Notes: generated by a model from the letters alone, not told the origin. A stretch of 64,000 nt of DNA from Photobacterium profundum (GCF_003026285.1 NZ_PYOD01000003.1:62001-126000); one strand, 5' to 3'. Counted from the first letter of the stretch, positions 28,162 through 37,139 are shown. Numbers and translations: made by a program.

Positions 28162-29022
28162 ATGAAAAAGATAACCATATTTTTGCTAGCTGCGCTGGCA
28201 CTACCTGCAATTGCCGATGACTTTAATGTAATGTCATTTAATATAAGAAATAGTAAGGATAGTGTTGATGGCAGTGTATATGATGGAAATAACACTTGGG
28301 AAAATCGTAAGGAAATAGTGTCATCAATATTCAGCGAACAAAATATTGATATTGCTGGTTTACAGGAAGCTTTTAATGATCAAATTATTTATTTAGCTAG
28401 AAATTTATCTAACTATGGTTGGGTTGGGGTTGGGCGAGATGATGGAAAAACAAAAGGCGAGGCTGTCCCAATTTTTTATAGGGCTGATAAGTATGTAAAA
28501 CTTGGTGGTGGTACATTTTGGCTTTCTGAAACCCCAGAGGTTGTCGCTAGTGTTGGTTGGGATGCAGATCTAACTCGTATTACAAGTTGGGTAAGACTTG
28601 AAGATAAAGAGTCAAGTAAACGTGTACTTGTATTTAATGCTCATTTTGATCATATTGGTAAAGTCGCACGGCAGCAGAGTGCTAAATTATTAAGTAAGAA
28701 AGCCAAAGAAATTATTGGTGATGATAATGATGCAGTTATTGTTTTAGGTGACTTAAACTTTGAAAGAAGTGACGTCGCTTCATATGAAGCATTGACCAGT
28801 TTATTTAATGATGCGAGATCTACAACTATAAAGCCATTTGAAGGTATTGACGGTAAGGAATATACATATCATGGTTATTTTAAAGAGCCTACCGAAGACA
28901 TTGATTATATTTTTGTGAATGATAAGCTGCGCGTTAATACCTTTAAATATGTCAATGTCATTAAAGATGGGATTTATTCCTCCGATCATCTATCTGTTAT
29001 TTCAAATGTCGAGCCTAAATAG
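28162..29022 (+). CDS. Exported endonuclease/exonuclease/phosphatase (DNase-I fold) protein
   Basis: 286 residues with a signal peptide (ending AIA, residue 18). Fold motifs in order: NVMSFNIRNS, NTWENRKEIV, IAGLQEAF (catalytic Glu), FNAHFDHIG, IVLGDLNFE, DIDYIFVND and YSSDHLSV (catalytic His). The WENRK form is common in exported members that act on phospholipids or inositol phosphates rather than DNA. AAGGA precedes the start. It lies between a metallophosphoesterase and a PI-PLC-like gene, which fits a shared phosphoester substrate. Confidence 0.87.
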   Translation: MKKITIFLLAALALPAIADDFNVMSFNIRNSKDSVDGSVYDGNNTWENRKEIVSSIFSEQNIDIAGLQEAFNDQIIYLARNLSNYGWVGVGRDDGKTKGEAVPIFYRADKYVKLGGGTFWLSETPEVVASVGWDADLTRITSWVRLEDKESSKRVLVFNAHFDHIGKVARQQSAKLLSKKAKEIIGDDNDAVIVLGDLNFERSDVASYEALTSLFNDARSTTIKPFEGIDGKEYTYHGYFKEPTEDIDYIFVNDKLRVNTFKYVNVIKDGIYSSDHLSVISNVEPK

Positions 29023-29425
29023 TATTGATGATATTTAAGCATTCAACATTAACCCCGTAACTAAACATGTTAGTAATACAATGATGTTACCTGCTTACAA
29101 GTTGCTGAAGATGCTAAGTCTAATGCTGGAGAGCCGTGTTTTTGATTGGTTCCAACTATGGCAGGTACAGTACATCTTGCTCTGCTGGGCTCAAACCGAG
29201 CTCGGCATCGCAGAAAAAGATCGTAACGACGTGCGAATATCTTGGCTGAAAATATGACAGCAGGAAGTTCATGCACCTTGCGTGGTGCCACATCGACATT
29301 GTGTTTCTAAGATCAGACTCAGCACCCAGGGTGCGTGTTTTCTCATATCTATCTTGCGGCAATACGCTGAAGCAATGGGTATGCTGTCGTTACTCTGTTC
29401 ATTAACTACAAGAGCAGGATCTCTG
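29023..29425. other. Gap between exported hydrolase genes
   Basis: Most of these 403 bases are less A+T rich than the DNA before them and resemble the following gene. A possible 58-codon ORF is listed separately. No terminator is evident. Confidence 0.4.
29081..29257 (+). CDS. Possible small ORF, 58 residues, unknown
   Basis: An ATG-to-TGA frame with a hydrophobic, Trp-rich N-terminal half (FDWFQLWQVQYILLCWAQ) and a charged C-terminal half (IAEKDRNDVRIS). No good ribosome site is seen. It could be a real small protein or a fragment of a lost gene. Confidence 0.25.
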   Translation: MMLPAYKLLKMLSLMLESRVFDWFQLWQVQYILLCWAQTELGIAEKDRNDVRISWLKI

Positions 29426-31105
29426 ATGAAAAAAACTATATTGATAGCATCTGTGTTGTTATCTGGCACCGCCTGGGCGGAGGATGCCAAAGTGTGCTTC
29501 TACGAAGATGAAAACTTTCTTGGGCAGAAATGGTGTACTCAGCAGCTGGGCCAGCAGAATATGCCAAGTAGTATGAACGATAAGGTCACGGCGATTCGAC
29601 TTTATGGCAACGCCTATGTCAAAGTTTATGAACATGGCAACCAAGAGGGTAAGTCCACCACAGTGATGCAGGATACTTTCCTGTTTAAAAGGCTGAATGA
29701 CAGCATCTCCTCATTCGATCTTTTGGGAAGAACCACCGACGATTTTGCGTGTCTCTATCAAGATTCAGGTTATGCCGGTACTCCGATGTGCGCGATGGCG
29801 GGAGAGGGGATTGCTGATATGGGGATAGCTGATCTAACCAACGAGATGAGTTCAGTGTTTCTTAGCGGCAATGCCGGCACGACTTTGTATCGTTACCCCA
29901 ATTTCAACAATAGTAGCGTCACCCTGATACGCTCATCCGGCAACCTTAAAGACCATAGCTTCAATGATGAGGCTGACAGTTTTAGGGTTCACACCCGTCA
30001 GCCTTCAACGCTACAGGAGCAGATGGCGGCGCAGAACGAGCTAGTAACCTATTCCCCTATCTACAAAGCTACTTGGATGGGTACTCATAACTCTTATAAC
30101 TCGGGCGATTACTACTGGGCTAGTGCTAATCCCAATCAGTCCACCTCTATTATCGAGCAGTTGGAGTCTGGGGTGCGGGCGATTGAGATTGATGTTGTCG
30201 GCCGTACACTCAAACACAAGGTCGATACTAGCGGCACCAGTTTTGTGCGGGTCATGTCTGAGATCAAAAACTGGTTGAGGGTCAATCCCGGGCAGTTTAT
30301 CTATGTCAAGTTTGAGCACTCTAGCAAGAATGAGGGCTATGAGCAGGATGTAGCTCGAGAGATCATTGAAACCTTCGGTAATATGGTCTTTCGAGATGCA
30401 GTCAATGGCTGTAACTATGCGCCGGAATCCTTGACGACCAAACAGTTACTCGATGACGGCAAGCAGATCATGTTCTTCGCCTTTAACGGTGATTGCGGTA
30501 ACAATACCGACTACCGTAGCGTGATCTGGAACCGAATGGGCCCCGAGACCAGTGATGATCATGACTATGCTGCTGGTTGTCCATCAAGCCTGCCTGCTTG
30601 GGATCTGGGTCGTTTCAGTACCATTGTTGAAGACAAACGTGGTTGGGTTTGGGATCATTATCTGCCGGTATCGCAAGTGCGACCTGCGTTGGAGTGCGGC
30701 ATCAACTTTATCGGTCGCGATCAGTTCCTGCCTGATGATGCCGATGGCTATATTGCCAATCACATCTTTAGCTGGCGAAACGGTCTGGAGACACCGAGAG
30801 TTGGTCGACAGCATGTTAAGTTGTCGGTGGGCTCTGATGGCTATGCCCATTTTGCCACTGCAAGTCAAAGCGAGCAGTATCCTGCGCTCTGCATGAACCG
30901 CGAAGGTCAAATTCAGGCTACCAGCCAAGCGGTGAGCTATGATCAAGCACAAGCGACCTGCAGTAATGAGTTTGCCGACTCACGCTTTACCGTACCGACC
31001 AACGCGAGGGAATTGAGCCTGTTTGTGAAGTCGGTTAATGAGGGCGCTCAGTTCTGGATGAACTACCGTGCCATCGGCGATCGTTGGGTGCCATTTTCTG
31101 AGTAG
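29426..31105 (+). CDS. Exported crystallin-like/PI-PLC X-domain fusion protein
   Basis: ATG 29426 starts a good signal peptide (MKKTILIASVLLSGTAWA); the frame extends upstream without it. Residues 22-190 hold two beta/gamma-crystallin or I36-inhibitor-like units (CFYEDENFLGQKWCTQ and CLYQDSGYAGTPMCAM). Residues about 205-460 form a PI-PLC X domain: WMGTHNSYNSG with catalytic His221, and SGVRAIEIDV for the metal/active-site acids. About 90 further residues with two Cys follow. PI-PLCs cleave phosphatidylinositol or GPI anchors. Base composition is more G+C rich than the flanks, suggesting transfer. A toxin role is possible. Confidence 0.82.
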   Translation: MKKTILIASVLLSGTAWAEDAKVCFYEDENFLGQKWCTQQLGQQNMPSSMNDKVTAIRLYGNAYVKVYEHGNQEGKSTTVMQDTFLFKRLNDSISSFDLLGRTTDDFACLYQDSGYAGTPMCAMAGEGIADMGIADLTNEMSSVFLSGNAGTTLYRYPNFNNSSVTLIRSSGNLKDHSFNDEADSFRVHTRQPSTLQEQMAAQNELVTYSPIYKATWMGTHNSYNSGDYYWASANPNQSTSIIEQLESGVRAIEIDVVGRTLKHKVDTSGTSFVRVMSEIKNWLRVNPGQFIYVKFEHSSKNEGYEQDVAREIIETFGNMVFRDAVNGCNYAPESLTTKQLLDDGKQIMFFAFNGDCGNNTDYRSVIWNRMGPETSDDHDYAAGCPSSLPAWDLGRFSTIVEDKRGWVWDHYLPVSQVRPALECGINFIGRDQFLPDDADGYIANHIFSWRNGLETPRVGRQHVKLSVGSDGYAHFATASQSEQYPALCMNREGQIQATSQAVSYDQAQATCSNEFADSRFTVPTNARELSLFVKSVNEGAQFWMNYRAIGDRWVPFSE

Positions 31106-31155
31106 GTTTTATTAGGTTTTAAGTCGCCTATTTTATATAAACGAAAAATGTAAAC

Positions 31156-31187
31156 AGGTCTTCTAGTCATAGAGGGCCTTTTTTATT
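31156..31187 (+). terminator. Rho-independent terminator
   Basis: AGGTCTTCT and AGAGGGCCT pair with G-U matches, followed by six T. It ends the PI-PLC-like transcript and so marks the end of the PTS/hydrolase block. Confidence 0.7.
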
Positions 31188-31375
31188 AGGTTACCAGCAC
31201 GATAACGACGCAGAGGTAAATCGCTTTTAATTCACAAAGAATGCTAACACAATGGCTCTGCTTGAGTTTTTCTATTAATGTGAATTGTTCACTGAGTTTA
31301 ACATTAATGGAATTGGTATTAGTAAAAAAGGTCATATCGTGATTAGCGTTAGGCGTATTGAGGTGAAAATTGTTT

Positions 31376-31849
31376 ATGAAAATAATAAAAGTAGATAGTA
31401 GTAATAAGCATGTTTATATGAACTTGGCACAAGCTTATGAAGCTGAGTTTTCAAAAATCATGCAGAAAAAACCTGATGAAAACGGTTTGTTTCCATTAGA
31501 CACTCAGATCGAAGGTAACGTTTCTGGTTACTTGTTATATATGGATGGGGTTCCAGCTGGGCATACAGCGATAGCCAATGAAACGCCTGCGAACTATGAA
31601 GTTTGTGATTTCTATGTAGTGCCGTATTTCCGAAAAAACAAAGTTGGTAAAAGCTTCATTACTGATGTTTTTAAAAGTCTAGGTGGAAGTTGGGAAATCA
31701 AACAGGTCGCAGGTGCTGAACATGCAGTCAAATTTTGGCGCGATGTTCTTGATGATTACACGGCAGGCAATTACGTTGAAGATAGCTATGAAGATGAAAA
31801 ATGGGGTGTAGTAACGAGGCAGCGATTTGTTCATACCATAAAAGTTTAG
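31376..31849 (+). CDS. GNAT-family N-acetyltransferase
   Basis: 157 residues from ATG 31376, which has GAGGTG 9 nt upstream. The acetyl-CoA binding region is YVVPYFRKNKVGKSFI, a variant of the R/Q-x-x-G-x-G/A loop, followed by WEIKQVAGAEHAVKFW. Target unknown. The short flanking spacers and the run of single small enzymes that follows look like an accessory region. Confidence 0.75.
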   Translation: MKIIKVDSSNKHVYMNLAQAYEAEFSKIMQKKPDENGLFPLDTQIEGNVSGYLLYMDGVPAGHTAIANETPANYEVCDFYVVPYFRKNKVGKSFITDVFKSLGGSWEIKQVAGAEHAVKFWRDVLDDYTAGNYVEDSYEDEKWGVVTRQRFVHTIKV

Positions 31850-31885
31850 CAAGGCATTCAAAAGGGCTTATCGTTAAGGAGATAT

Positions 31886-32413
31886 ATGAGTCAGCAATCC
31901 ATTGAAACAAAAAGACTAATACTTAGGCGGTTTAATCTAAGTGATGCGACACGAGTGCAAGAGTTAGCTGGTGATAAACGTATTGCAGAGATGACGGCTA
32001 ACATTCCTCATCCATATAAAAATGGAATGGCTGAAGCTTGGATTCGGACTCATTGTGATTTGTGGGAGCTGAAACAATCGGTAATTTACGCTATTACTTT
32101 AAAAGATAGTGGCCAACTTATTGGTGCGATAAGCTTAACAGAAATAACTGCAAGCGATGGTAATCTTGGGTATTGGTTAGGTGTTCCATTTTGGGGCAAA
32201 GGGTACTGTACTGAAGCAAGTCTGGCTTTGATTGAATTTGCATTCAAACATTTGCAGCTTCCGATGCTATATGCTCGACACTTACCTGAAAATTCCCCTT
32301 CGGGTTCAGTAATATTGAAATCAGGTTTTTCGTATAGATATGATGTTGAGGTTACAGCATCAGGAAAAGTGCGCAAAGTAAGACATTATGAGTTACAACG
32401 AAAACATATTTAG
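31886..32413 (+). CDS. RimJ/RimL-type GNAT acetyltransferase
   Basis: 175 residues starting after AAGGAG. Typical features are ETKRLILRRFNLSDA at the N-terminus, NLGYWLGVPFWGKGYCTEA as the acetyl-CoA loop, and ENSPSGSVILKSGF near the end. This group acetylates N-termini of proteins or other amines, including spermidine. It could be co-transcribed with the acetyltransferase 36 bp upstream. Confidence 0.85.
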   Translation: MSQQSIETKRLILRRFNLSDATRVQELAGDKRIAEMTANIPHPYKNGMAEAWIRTHCDLWELKQSVIYAITLKDSGQLIGAISLTEITASDGNLGYWLGVPFWGKGYCTEASLALIEFAFKHLQLPMLYARHLPENSPSGSVILKSGFSYRYDVEVTASGKVRKVRHYELQRKHI

Positions 32414-32493
32414 CCGATGAGATCTTACTTAGGTAGGTAAGTGGCAATGTTAGTTGTTAAAATTGTTTTGTGTGTTCAAATAGGCAGCAAAAA

Positions 32494-33375
32494 TTGAAAA
32501 TTTTAATTACAGGTACAGCTGGTAGAGTCGGACGTGCAATTTATATCAACCTAATGAAAAAACATGAAGTTGTTGGGATAGATAGAACACCATGTTCAAC
32601 AGCTGATTTTGTCGGGGATATTCGTGATACCGCTTTATTGACTACAGCTTTAGATGGCGTAGAGGTTATCATTCATACTGCGGCGTTGCATGCTCCTCAT
32701 GTTGGGCTAGTATCCGATAATGAATTTGAAGACATTAATATAAAGGCAACAGAGCAACTTGCATTACTGGGTATAAAAAAGGGCGCTAAGCACTTTGTAT
32801 TCACTAGCACCACCGCCCTTTATGGTTTTGCATCAACACCTGAGGGCACCGCGGGCTGGGTTAATGAAACCATTACTCCAAGCCCTAAAACGATTTACCA
32901 TAAATCAAAGATTCAGGCTGAACAGATACTTGAAAATATCTCAAATGTGTTCAATTTTCCTGTCACAGTTCTTCAAATGTCTCGTTGTTTCCCAGAGCCT
33001 GCACACTTAATGGCTGTATATCGTTTAACTCGTGGTATTGATGCTCGAGATGTTGCTAGTGCTCATGCTTGTGCTGTAGATAAACGTCTATCGGGTTTTA
33101 GGCGCTATATCATTTCAGGACAAACGCCATTTCACAAAATATCTTGTGAACAGCTATATCAAAATGCTGATGATGCTATACGAGAATATGCACCTTGCTT
33201 GGCAAGTGACTTCGTAAACCGAGGATGGCGTTTGCCTCAAACTCTTGATCGTGTTTATGATTCTACACTGGCGCAACAAGAGCTTGGTTGGTTGCCCAAA
33301 TATGGTTATGAAAACGTATTAAGCATGCTAGATAATGAAGTTGCAGAAGTTCTTCCAGCAACGAGGTATAGCTAA
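32494..33375 (+). CDS. NAD-dependent epimerase/dehydratase (extended SDR)
   Basis: The Rossmann motif GTAGRVGRAIY comes directly after the predicted TTG start at 32494, which has AGGCAG 6-8 nt upstream; the frame can extend to GTG 32470. Further motifs are GDIRD, HTAALHAPH, and IYHKSK with the YxxxK active-site pair. It ends with a substrate-domain segment, LGWLPKYGYENVLSML. Sugar-nucleotide or other small substrate; not identified. It stands alone. Confidence 0.8.
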   Translation: MKILITGTAGRVGRAIYINLMKKHEVVGIDRTPCSTADFVGDIRDTALLTTALDGVEVIIHTAALHAPHVGLVSDNEFEDINIKATEQLALLGIKKGAKHFVFTSTTALYGFASTPEGTAGWVNETITPSPKTIYHKSKIQAEQILENISNVFNFPVTVLQMSRCFPEPAHLMAVYRLTRGIDARDVASAHACAVDKRLSGFRRYIISGQTPFHKISCEQLYQNADDAIREYAPCLASDFVNRGWRLPQTLDRVYDSTLAQQELGWLPKYGYENVLSMLDNEVAEVLPATRYS

Positions 33376-33604
33376 TTAAAAAGCAATCTAGTGCGTATTG
33401 AATATCACACATCTTACTTCAATCTTTTTTTCATGGTCAATCGATAGGTGCGTATTTACTCATTGAATTTTAGAGATATTTGTGGAAGTGCATAAGTTGC
33501 AGGCGTTGTATGCTCTTACTGTGATATTAGCCCTATTGGGTCGCTACCTTTTTTAACAAACTCAGTTATCATCATTTCAATTATCTACATGAAAGGGAAA
33601 TATC

Positions 33605-33955
33605 ATGACAAGTCGTGTGTATGTTTTAGCTCAATTTAAGCCAAAAGCGGGTAAAGAAGCAGAATTGTTTGAAATTCTAAAAGCGCTTGAACCAGATTCT
33701 TACCGAGAAGAAGGTTGCATCCAATATATGCTTACTCGTCAGATTGATCACCCAAGTGCATCTCGAAATGAATACCCCATTGTATTTAATGAAATTTGGG
33801 AAGATGCCGACTGTTGGGCGGCACATGGACGTAGGAAGCAAATCCAACATTTTTTTGAAACACAGGTGAAAGCTGAAGCCGGCTTAGTTGAAGATGCGAT
33901 TGTAACTGCTTATTCAGATGAAGGTTATAATTACGACGAACCTATTTTTGAATAA
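33605..33955 (+). CDS. Antibiotic-biosynthesis-monooxygenase (ABM) domain protein
   Basis: 116 residues. The ferredoxin-like ABM fold shows in VYVLAQFKPKAGKEAELFEIL, EPDSYREEGCIQYML and NEIWEDADCWAAHG. AAGGGAAA precedes the start. Small ABM proteins are cofactor-free oxygenases or stress-linked quinol enzymes such as YgiN. Followed by a hairpin terminator. Confidence 0.82.
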   Translation: MTSRVYVLAQFKPKAGKEAELFEILKALEPDSYREEGCIQYMLTRQIDHPSASRNEYPIVFNEIWEDADCWAAHGRRKQIQHFFETQVKAEAGLVEDAIVTAYSDEGYNYDEPIFE

Positions 33956-33962
33956 TAGAATG

Positions 33963-33985
33963 ACTGGCACAGCCATTGTGCCAGT
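33963..33985 (+). terminator. Hairpin terminator after ABM gene
   Basis: ACTGGCAC and GTGCCAGT pair around AGCCATT; the following sequence is T-rich but interrupted, so strength is uncertain. Confidence 0.6.
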
Positions 33986-34085
33986 ATTTATTATTTAGGT
34001 TAGATGCGTTTTCTTTGTGCATTCGTTGCTTAAGTTAGTTCGTCATTTAGCTAATTAATCCACGAAAATATAAGGTTATATTGTA

Positions 34086-34511
34086 ATGTCATATTCTCAT
34101 GAAAAGGTAGCAAAATGCTTGTGCGGTGCAGTAAAAATGACCGTTGCCGCCGTCGATCCTAAATTTACTGTATGTCATTGTGATACCTGTCGTACTTGGG
34201 GTGGCGGCCCTTTCTTCGCTGTACAGTGTGGGACAGAAGTAACTATTTAAAGCGATGAAAGTGTGAAGGAATATGATTCTTCACCATGGGCCTCTCGTGG
34301 CTTTTGCTCTGAATGTGGAACACATTTATTTTATCGTTTAAAGAAAACGGGAAGTTATAATATGCCCGTTGGTTTGTTTCCGCAGTTAGAGGGATTGGTC
34401 ATGAATATACAATATTTCAGCGATCAACGGCCTGAATACTATTGTTTTTCTAATAATACGACAGAGATGACCGAGGCTGAGATAACGGCTTATTTTGCCT
34501 CTCAGGTGTAG
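34086..34511 (+). pseudogene. GFA/Mss4-like zinc protein interrupted by one nonsense codon
   Basis: The frame from ATG 34086 reads CLCGAVKMTV, then CHCDTCRTWGGGP, then a TAA at 34248-34250, and continues in the same frame with SRGFCSECGTHLFYRL to 34511. Both halves carry the zinc-binding Cys pairs of the GFA family (glutathione-dependent formaldehyde-activating enzyme-like). A single C-to-T or G-to-T type change explains the stop. It is either a young pseudogene or a sequencing error. A downstream restart at GTG 34263 would lack half of the zinc site. Confidence 0.85.
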
Positions 34512-34753
34512 GTATATAGAACAATCTTTGTTCTACTCAATCGCTTTTCATTGACCTGTATGCATGGTCAATTTATCGAGGTACGCCGAATAAAGGGATC
34601 ATGATCACCTATAGAAGTTGCTAAAGTTCTATGTTGTAAGCATAAATGTTTTTTTCTGACGGATTGCACAAAAATAATAAATCTATATTATTGAAAATCC
34701 TGTTTTTTTAATACCGTGCCTTGATGCTGGTTGCATATGGTGGAGGACGTTTT

Positions 34754-35116
34754 GTGCTTAATTTAGATCAAATTGACCACATCCAATTGGATGTAAACAA
34801 TCGAGCTTTAATTCAGAAAACATACTTAGAAAATTTAGACTTCACCCGTGTTACTAGTCTAGGGCCGTGGATTGAAGGCATTCCATTCGCCGTTGACAAT
34901 GGTAGTGAACATCTTGGTTTATTTGAATCAAAATCAATATACAGTACAACTGTTACTTTTAGCGTAACAAGTAGTCAATTCAGAAATTGGCAAAAGCATT
35001 TATTTGAGCACTCCATCGAGTATGTACTTATGGAGAATGACTTGTTTTTGACTATGTACTTTAGTGATCCAGGCGGAACGCCATTTGAAATAAAAAATGA
35101 TGAATGTATAGCTTAG
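34754..35116 (+). CDS. VOC-superfamily (glyoxalase/bleomycin-resistance fold) protein
   Basis: 120 residues from GTG 34754, with GGAGG 7 nt upstream; the frame extends to TTG 34721 without a ribosome site. DQIDHIQLDV gives the first metal His and FSDPGGTPFEIKND the last metal Glu. Between them lies one complete set of two beta-alpha-beta-beta-beta units. VOC proteins act on varied small molecules; the substrate is not known. Confidence 0.78.
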   Translation: MLNLDQIDHIQLDVNNRALIQKTYLENLDFTRVTSLGPWIEGIPFAVDNGSEHLGLFESKSIYSTTVTFSVTSSQFRNWQKHLFEHSIEYVLMENDLFLTMYFSDPGGTPFEIKNDECIA

Positions 35117-35294
35117 ATTTGAGTTAAAAAATAAGCTTAATAACGTATTTAATAGTCACCAGTCCATGAATGAAAATCGGCAATATTGTTTATTCAGTAC
35201 AACGAAGTCACGCATTGTATTAATTTAGTTATGTTATTAATTGAGGCGATTATCGAACCTGTGGCGATATTCAATTAAGACAGGAGACAAACAG

Positions 35295-35762
35295 TTGAAG
35301 TTTATATTTCTTGCAGATAAGAAAGAGATGAAGGCAAAGGTAGCACGTTGGTACTTTGATGAGTGGGGACCACTCGTTAAAGGAGCGACCGTTGAATCTT
35401 TTGATAGAAAGCTAGATGACTATCTTAATTCAAACCAAATTCCTCTTATCGTCGTGGCTGTTGATGGCGAAAAAGTACTCGGTGTTGCTCAACTTAGATG
35501 CCACGAAATGTCGATTTATCCTGATAAAGAACATTGGATTGGTGGTGTTTATGTTGATAGTGAATTTCGGGGCAATAATGTGGCGTCCTCACTTATTCTT
35601 AAAGTACAAGAGGTGGCACTATCACTAGGTGTAAAAAAAATTCATCTGCAGACCGAAAAATTGAATGGAGGTTTATACACGCATTTAGGCTGGAAAGCAT
35701 TAGAGCAAGTCAATTATCGAGGGGTTGATGTTCTTGTTATGTCTAAAAGTATAAAGCGTTAA
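35295..35762 (+). CDS. GNAT-family N-acetyltransferase
   Basis: 155 residues from TTG 35295, chosen for AGGAG 8 nt upstream; the frame can begin at 35241. The acetyl-CoA loop is YVDSEFRGNNVASSLI and the final part LYTHLGWKALEQVNY is typical. Target unknown. This is the third acetyltransferase in about 4 kb. Confidence 0.78.
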   Translation: MKFIFLADKKEMKAKVARWYFDEWGPLVKGATVESFDRKLDDYLNSNQIPLIVVAVDGEKVLGVAQLRCHEMSIYPDKEHWIGGVYVDSEFRGNNVASSLILKVQEVALSLGVKKIHLQTEKLNGGLYTHLGWKALEQVNYRGVDVLVMSKSIKR

Positions 35763-36106
35763 TTTAACGTTTACGTGCGGAACTATACCAAAGGAATGAG
35801 TCTGCATAAATTACAATTTCAAATAGCCCCTAGATGGTTGCAATACCAATCTAGACAAGTATCTGATCATCCTTGCTGGTTAAAATAGCTTATAACTACG
35901 TTAGAAATTTTATAATTAGAACCACTAGTTACTTCAATTTCTGCCTTGTTATTATCAATTTTCTCTACGCAATTATCTGACCATTTACTTATCCAGAATG
36001 GTATAAGACTGTTTTTTTGCTTTTTCACTGCCTTAAATCATCACTTCCAATTATGTGATTTCTTTTATAAGATCACGCCTCTAATTTACTGAAATAAAAA
36101 GTATTC
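35763..36106. other. Non-coding gap
   Basis: 344 A+T-rich bases between an acetyltransferase and the EamA transporter. I see no ORF, terminator or repeat to report; it presumably holds the transporter promoter. Confidence 0.5.
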
Positions 36107-37015
36107 ATGCCTACTCACTTTATAAATCATGTTCCTGTCGGTGTTAGGTATATGCTGATGTCAGCTTTTGCTTTTGCACTTATGTCTAGCTGCGTTAAAT
36201 TAGTCAGCACTTATGGCATACCTGTGTTTGAAATTGTAGCTGCCAGGGCTGTTGTTTCACTAATCATTAGCTATGCCGATATTAAAAGGAAACGGATTTC
36301 AGTTTGGGGTAATAATAAAAAATTACTGATAGCAAGAGGCGTCGCAGGTTCGCTTGCTTTGATATGCGTTTATTTCGCAGTCGCGACTTTACCTTTAGCT
36401 GAAGCGACTATTCTTCAATACCTACATCCTGTGTTTACCGCTTTGTTGGCGTTAGTGTTTCTTAGAGAGCGAATTCAGCTCTCAACTATTATTTGTATTG
36501 TCTTTTGTATCGTAGGGCTACTTGTAATGGTTAGTCCGGGGTTAACATTTGATAGTACTGCTGCATTACCTTGGCTAAGTGTAACCGCTGCTTTACTGGG
36601 CGCTCTGGGAAGTGCTATTGCTTATGTCATTGTAAAGCGACTCAGTAGCACTGAAGATAGCTCTGTTATTATCTTTTATTTTCCGTTAATTGCGTTGCCT
36701 CTGTCTGTGTTATTTCTGGGTAATGACTTTGTAATGCCAGATACAGAAGCGCTGCTACTATTGCTCTTTGTTGGTATTTCCACTCAAGTAGGGCAAATCG
36801 GGCTGACAAAAGCGATGCAAACTGAAGTTGCGAGTAAAGCCACTGCATATTCTTATGTACAAGTGGTTTTTTCAATCATTCTAGGGTGGTTATTCTTTAG
36901 TGAGCTCCCATCAATATGGACTTGGGCTGGTGGAACTCTGATTATTATTGGTGCTTTCATCAATGTATTTGGAAGCCTCAAGTTTAAAAATTTAAAAACG
37001 AGCCAAGCAAGCTAA
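36107..37015 (+). CDS. EamA/DMT-family transporter
   Basis: 302 residues with about ten hydrophobic helices in two EamA repeats. The signature segments are LPLAEATILQYLHPVFTALL in the first half and KATAYSYVQVVFSIILGWLF in the second. DMT members export amino acids, nucleosides or drugs, or import carboxylates; the substrate cannot be read. No adjacent regulator. The palindromic repeat starts 2 bp after its stop codon. Confidence 0.88.
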   Translation: MPTHFINHVPVGVRYMLMSAFAFALMSSCVKLVSTYGIPVFEIVAARAVVSLIISYADIKRKRISVWGNNKKLLIARGVAGSLALICVYFAVATLPLAEATILQYLHPVFTALLALVFLRERIQLSTIICIVFCIVGLLVMVSPGLTFDSTAALPWLSVTAALLGALGSAIAYVIVKRLSSTEDSSVIIFYFPLIALPLSVLFLGNDFVMPDTEALLLLLFVGISTQVGQIGLTKAMQTEVASKATAYSYVQVVFSIILGWLFFSELPSIWTWAGGTLIIIGAFINVFGSLKFKNLKTSQAS

Positions 37016-37016
37016 C

Positions 37017-37075
37017 TATACGCAAGTTACCTCAAGGTGCTCTGAATCCTGCATTTTGAGGTGGCTTGGATATAT
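37017..37075. repeat. Palindromic intergenic repeat, copy 2
   Basis: TATACGCAAGTTACCTCAA at the left and TTGAGGTGGCTTGGATATA at the right flank a centre with TCTGAATCCTGCAT, also found in copy 1 at 15798-15868. Copy 2 lacks about 12 bp of the centre. It sits between the EamA gene and norE, inside the spurious 5' extension of the norE frame. Confidence 0.7.
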
Positions 37076-37139
37076 TCAACTAACCTTAAGTGAACGAATA
37101 ATAAACTTAAGTGAAAGCCTCTATGCAGGTAGTGAAAGC

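Noticed and set aside
37056..37139. N-terminal extension of norE
   Set aside because: It translates the palindromic repeat and is absent from the NorE family; GTG 37140 is a better start.
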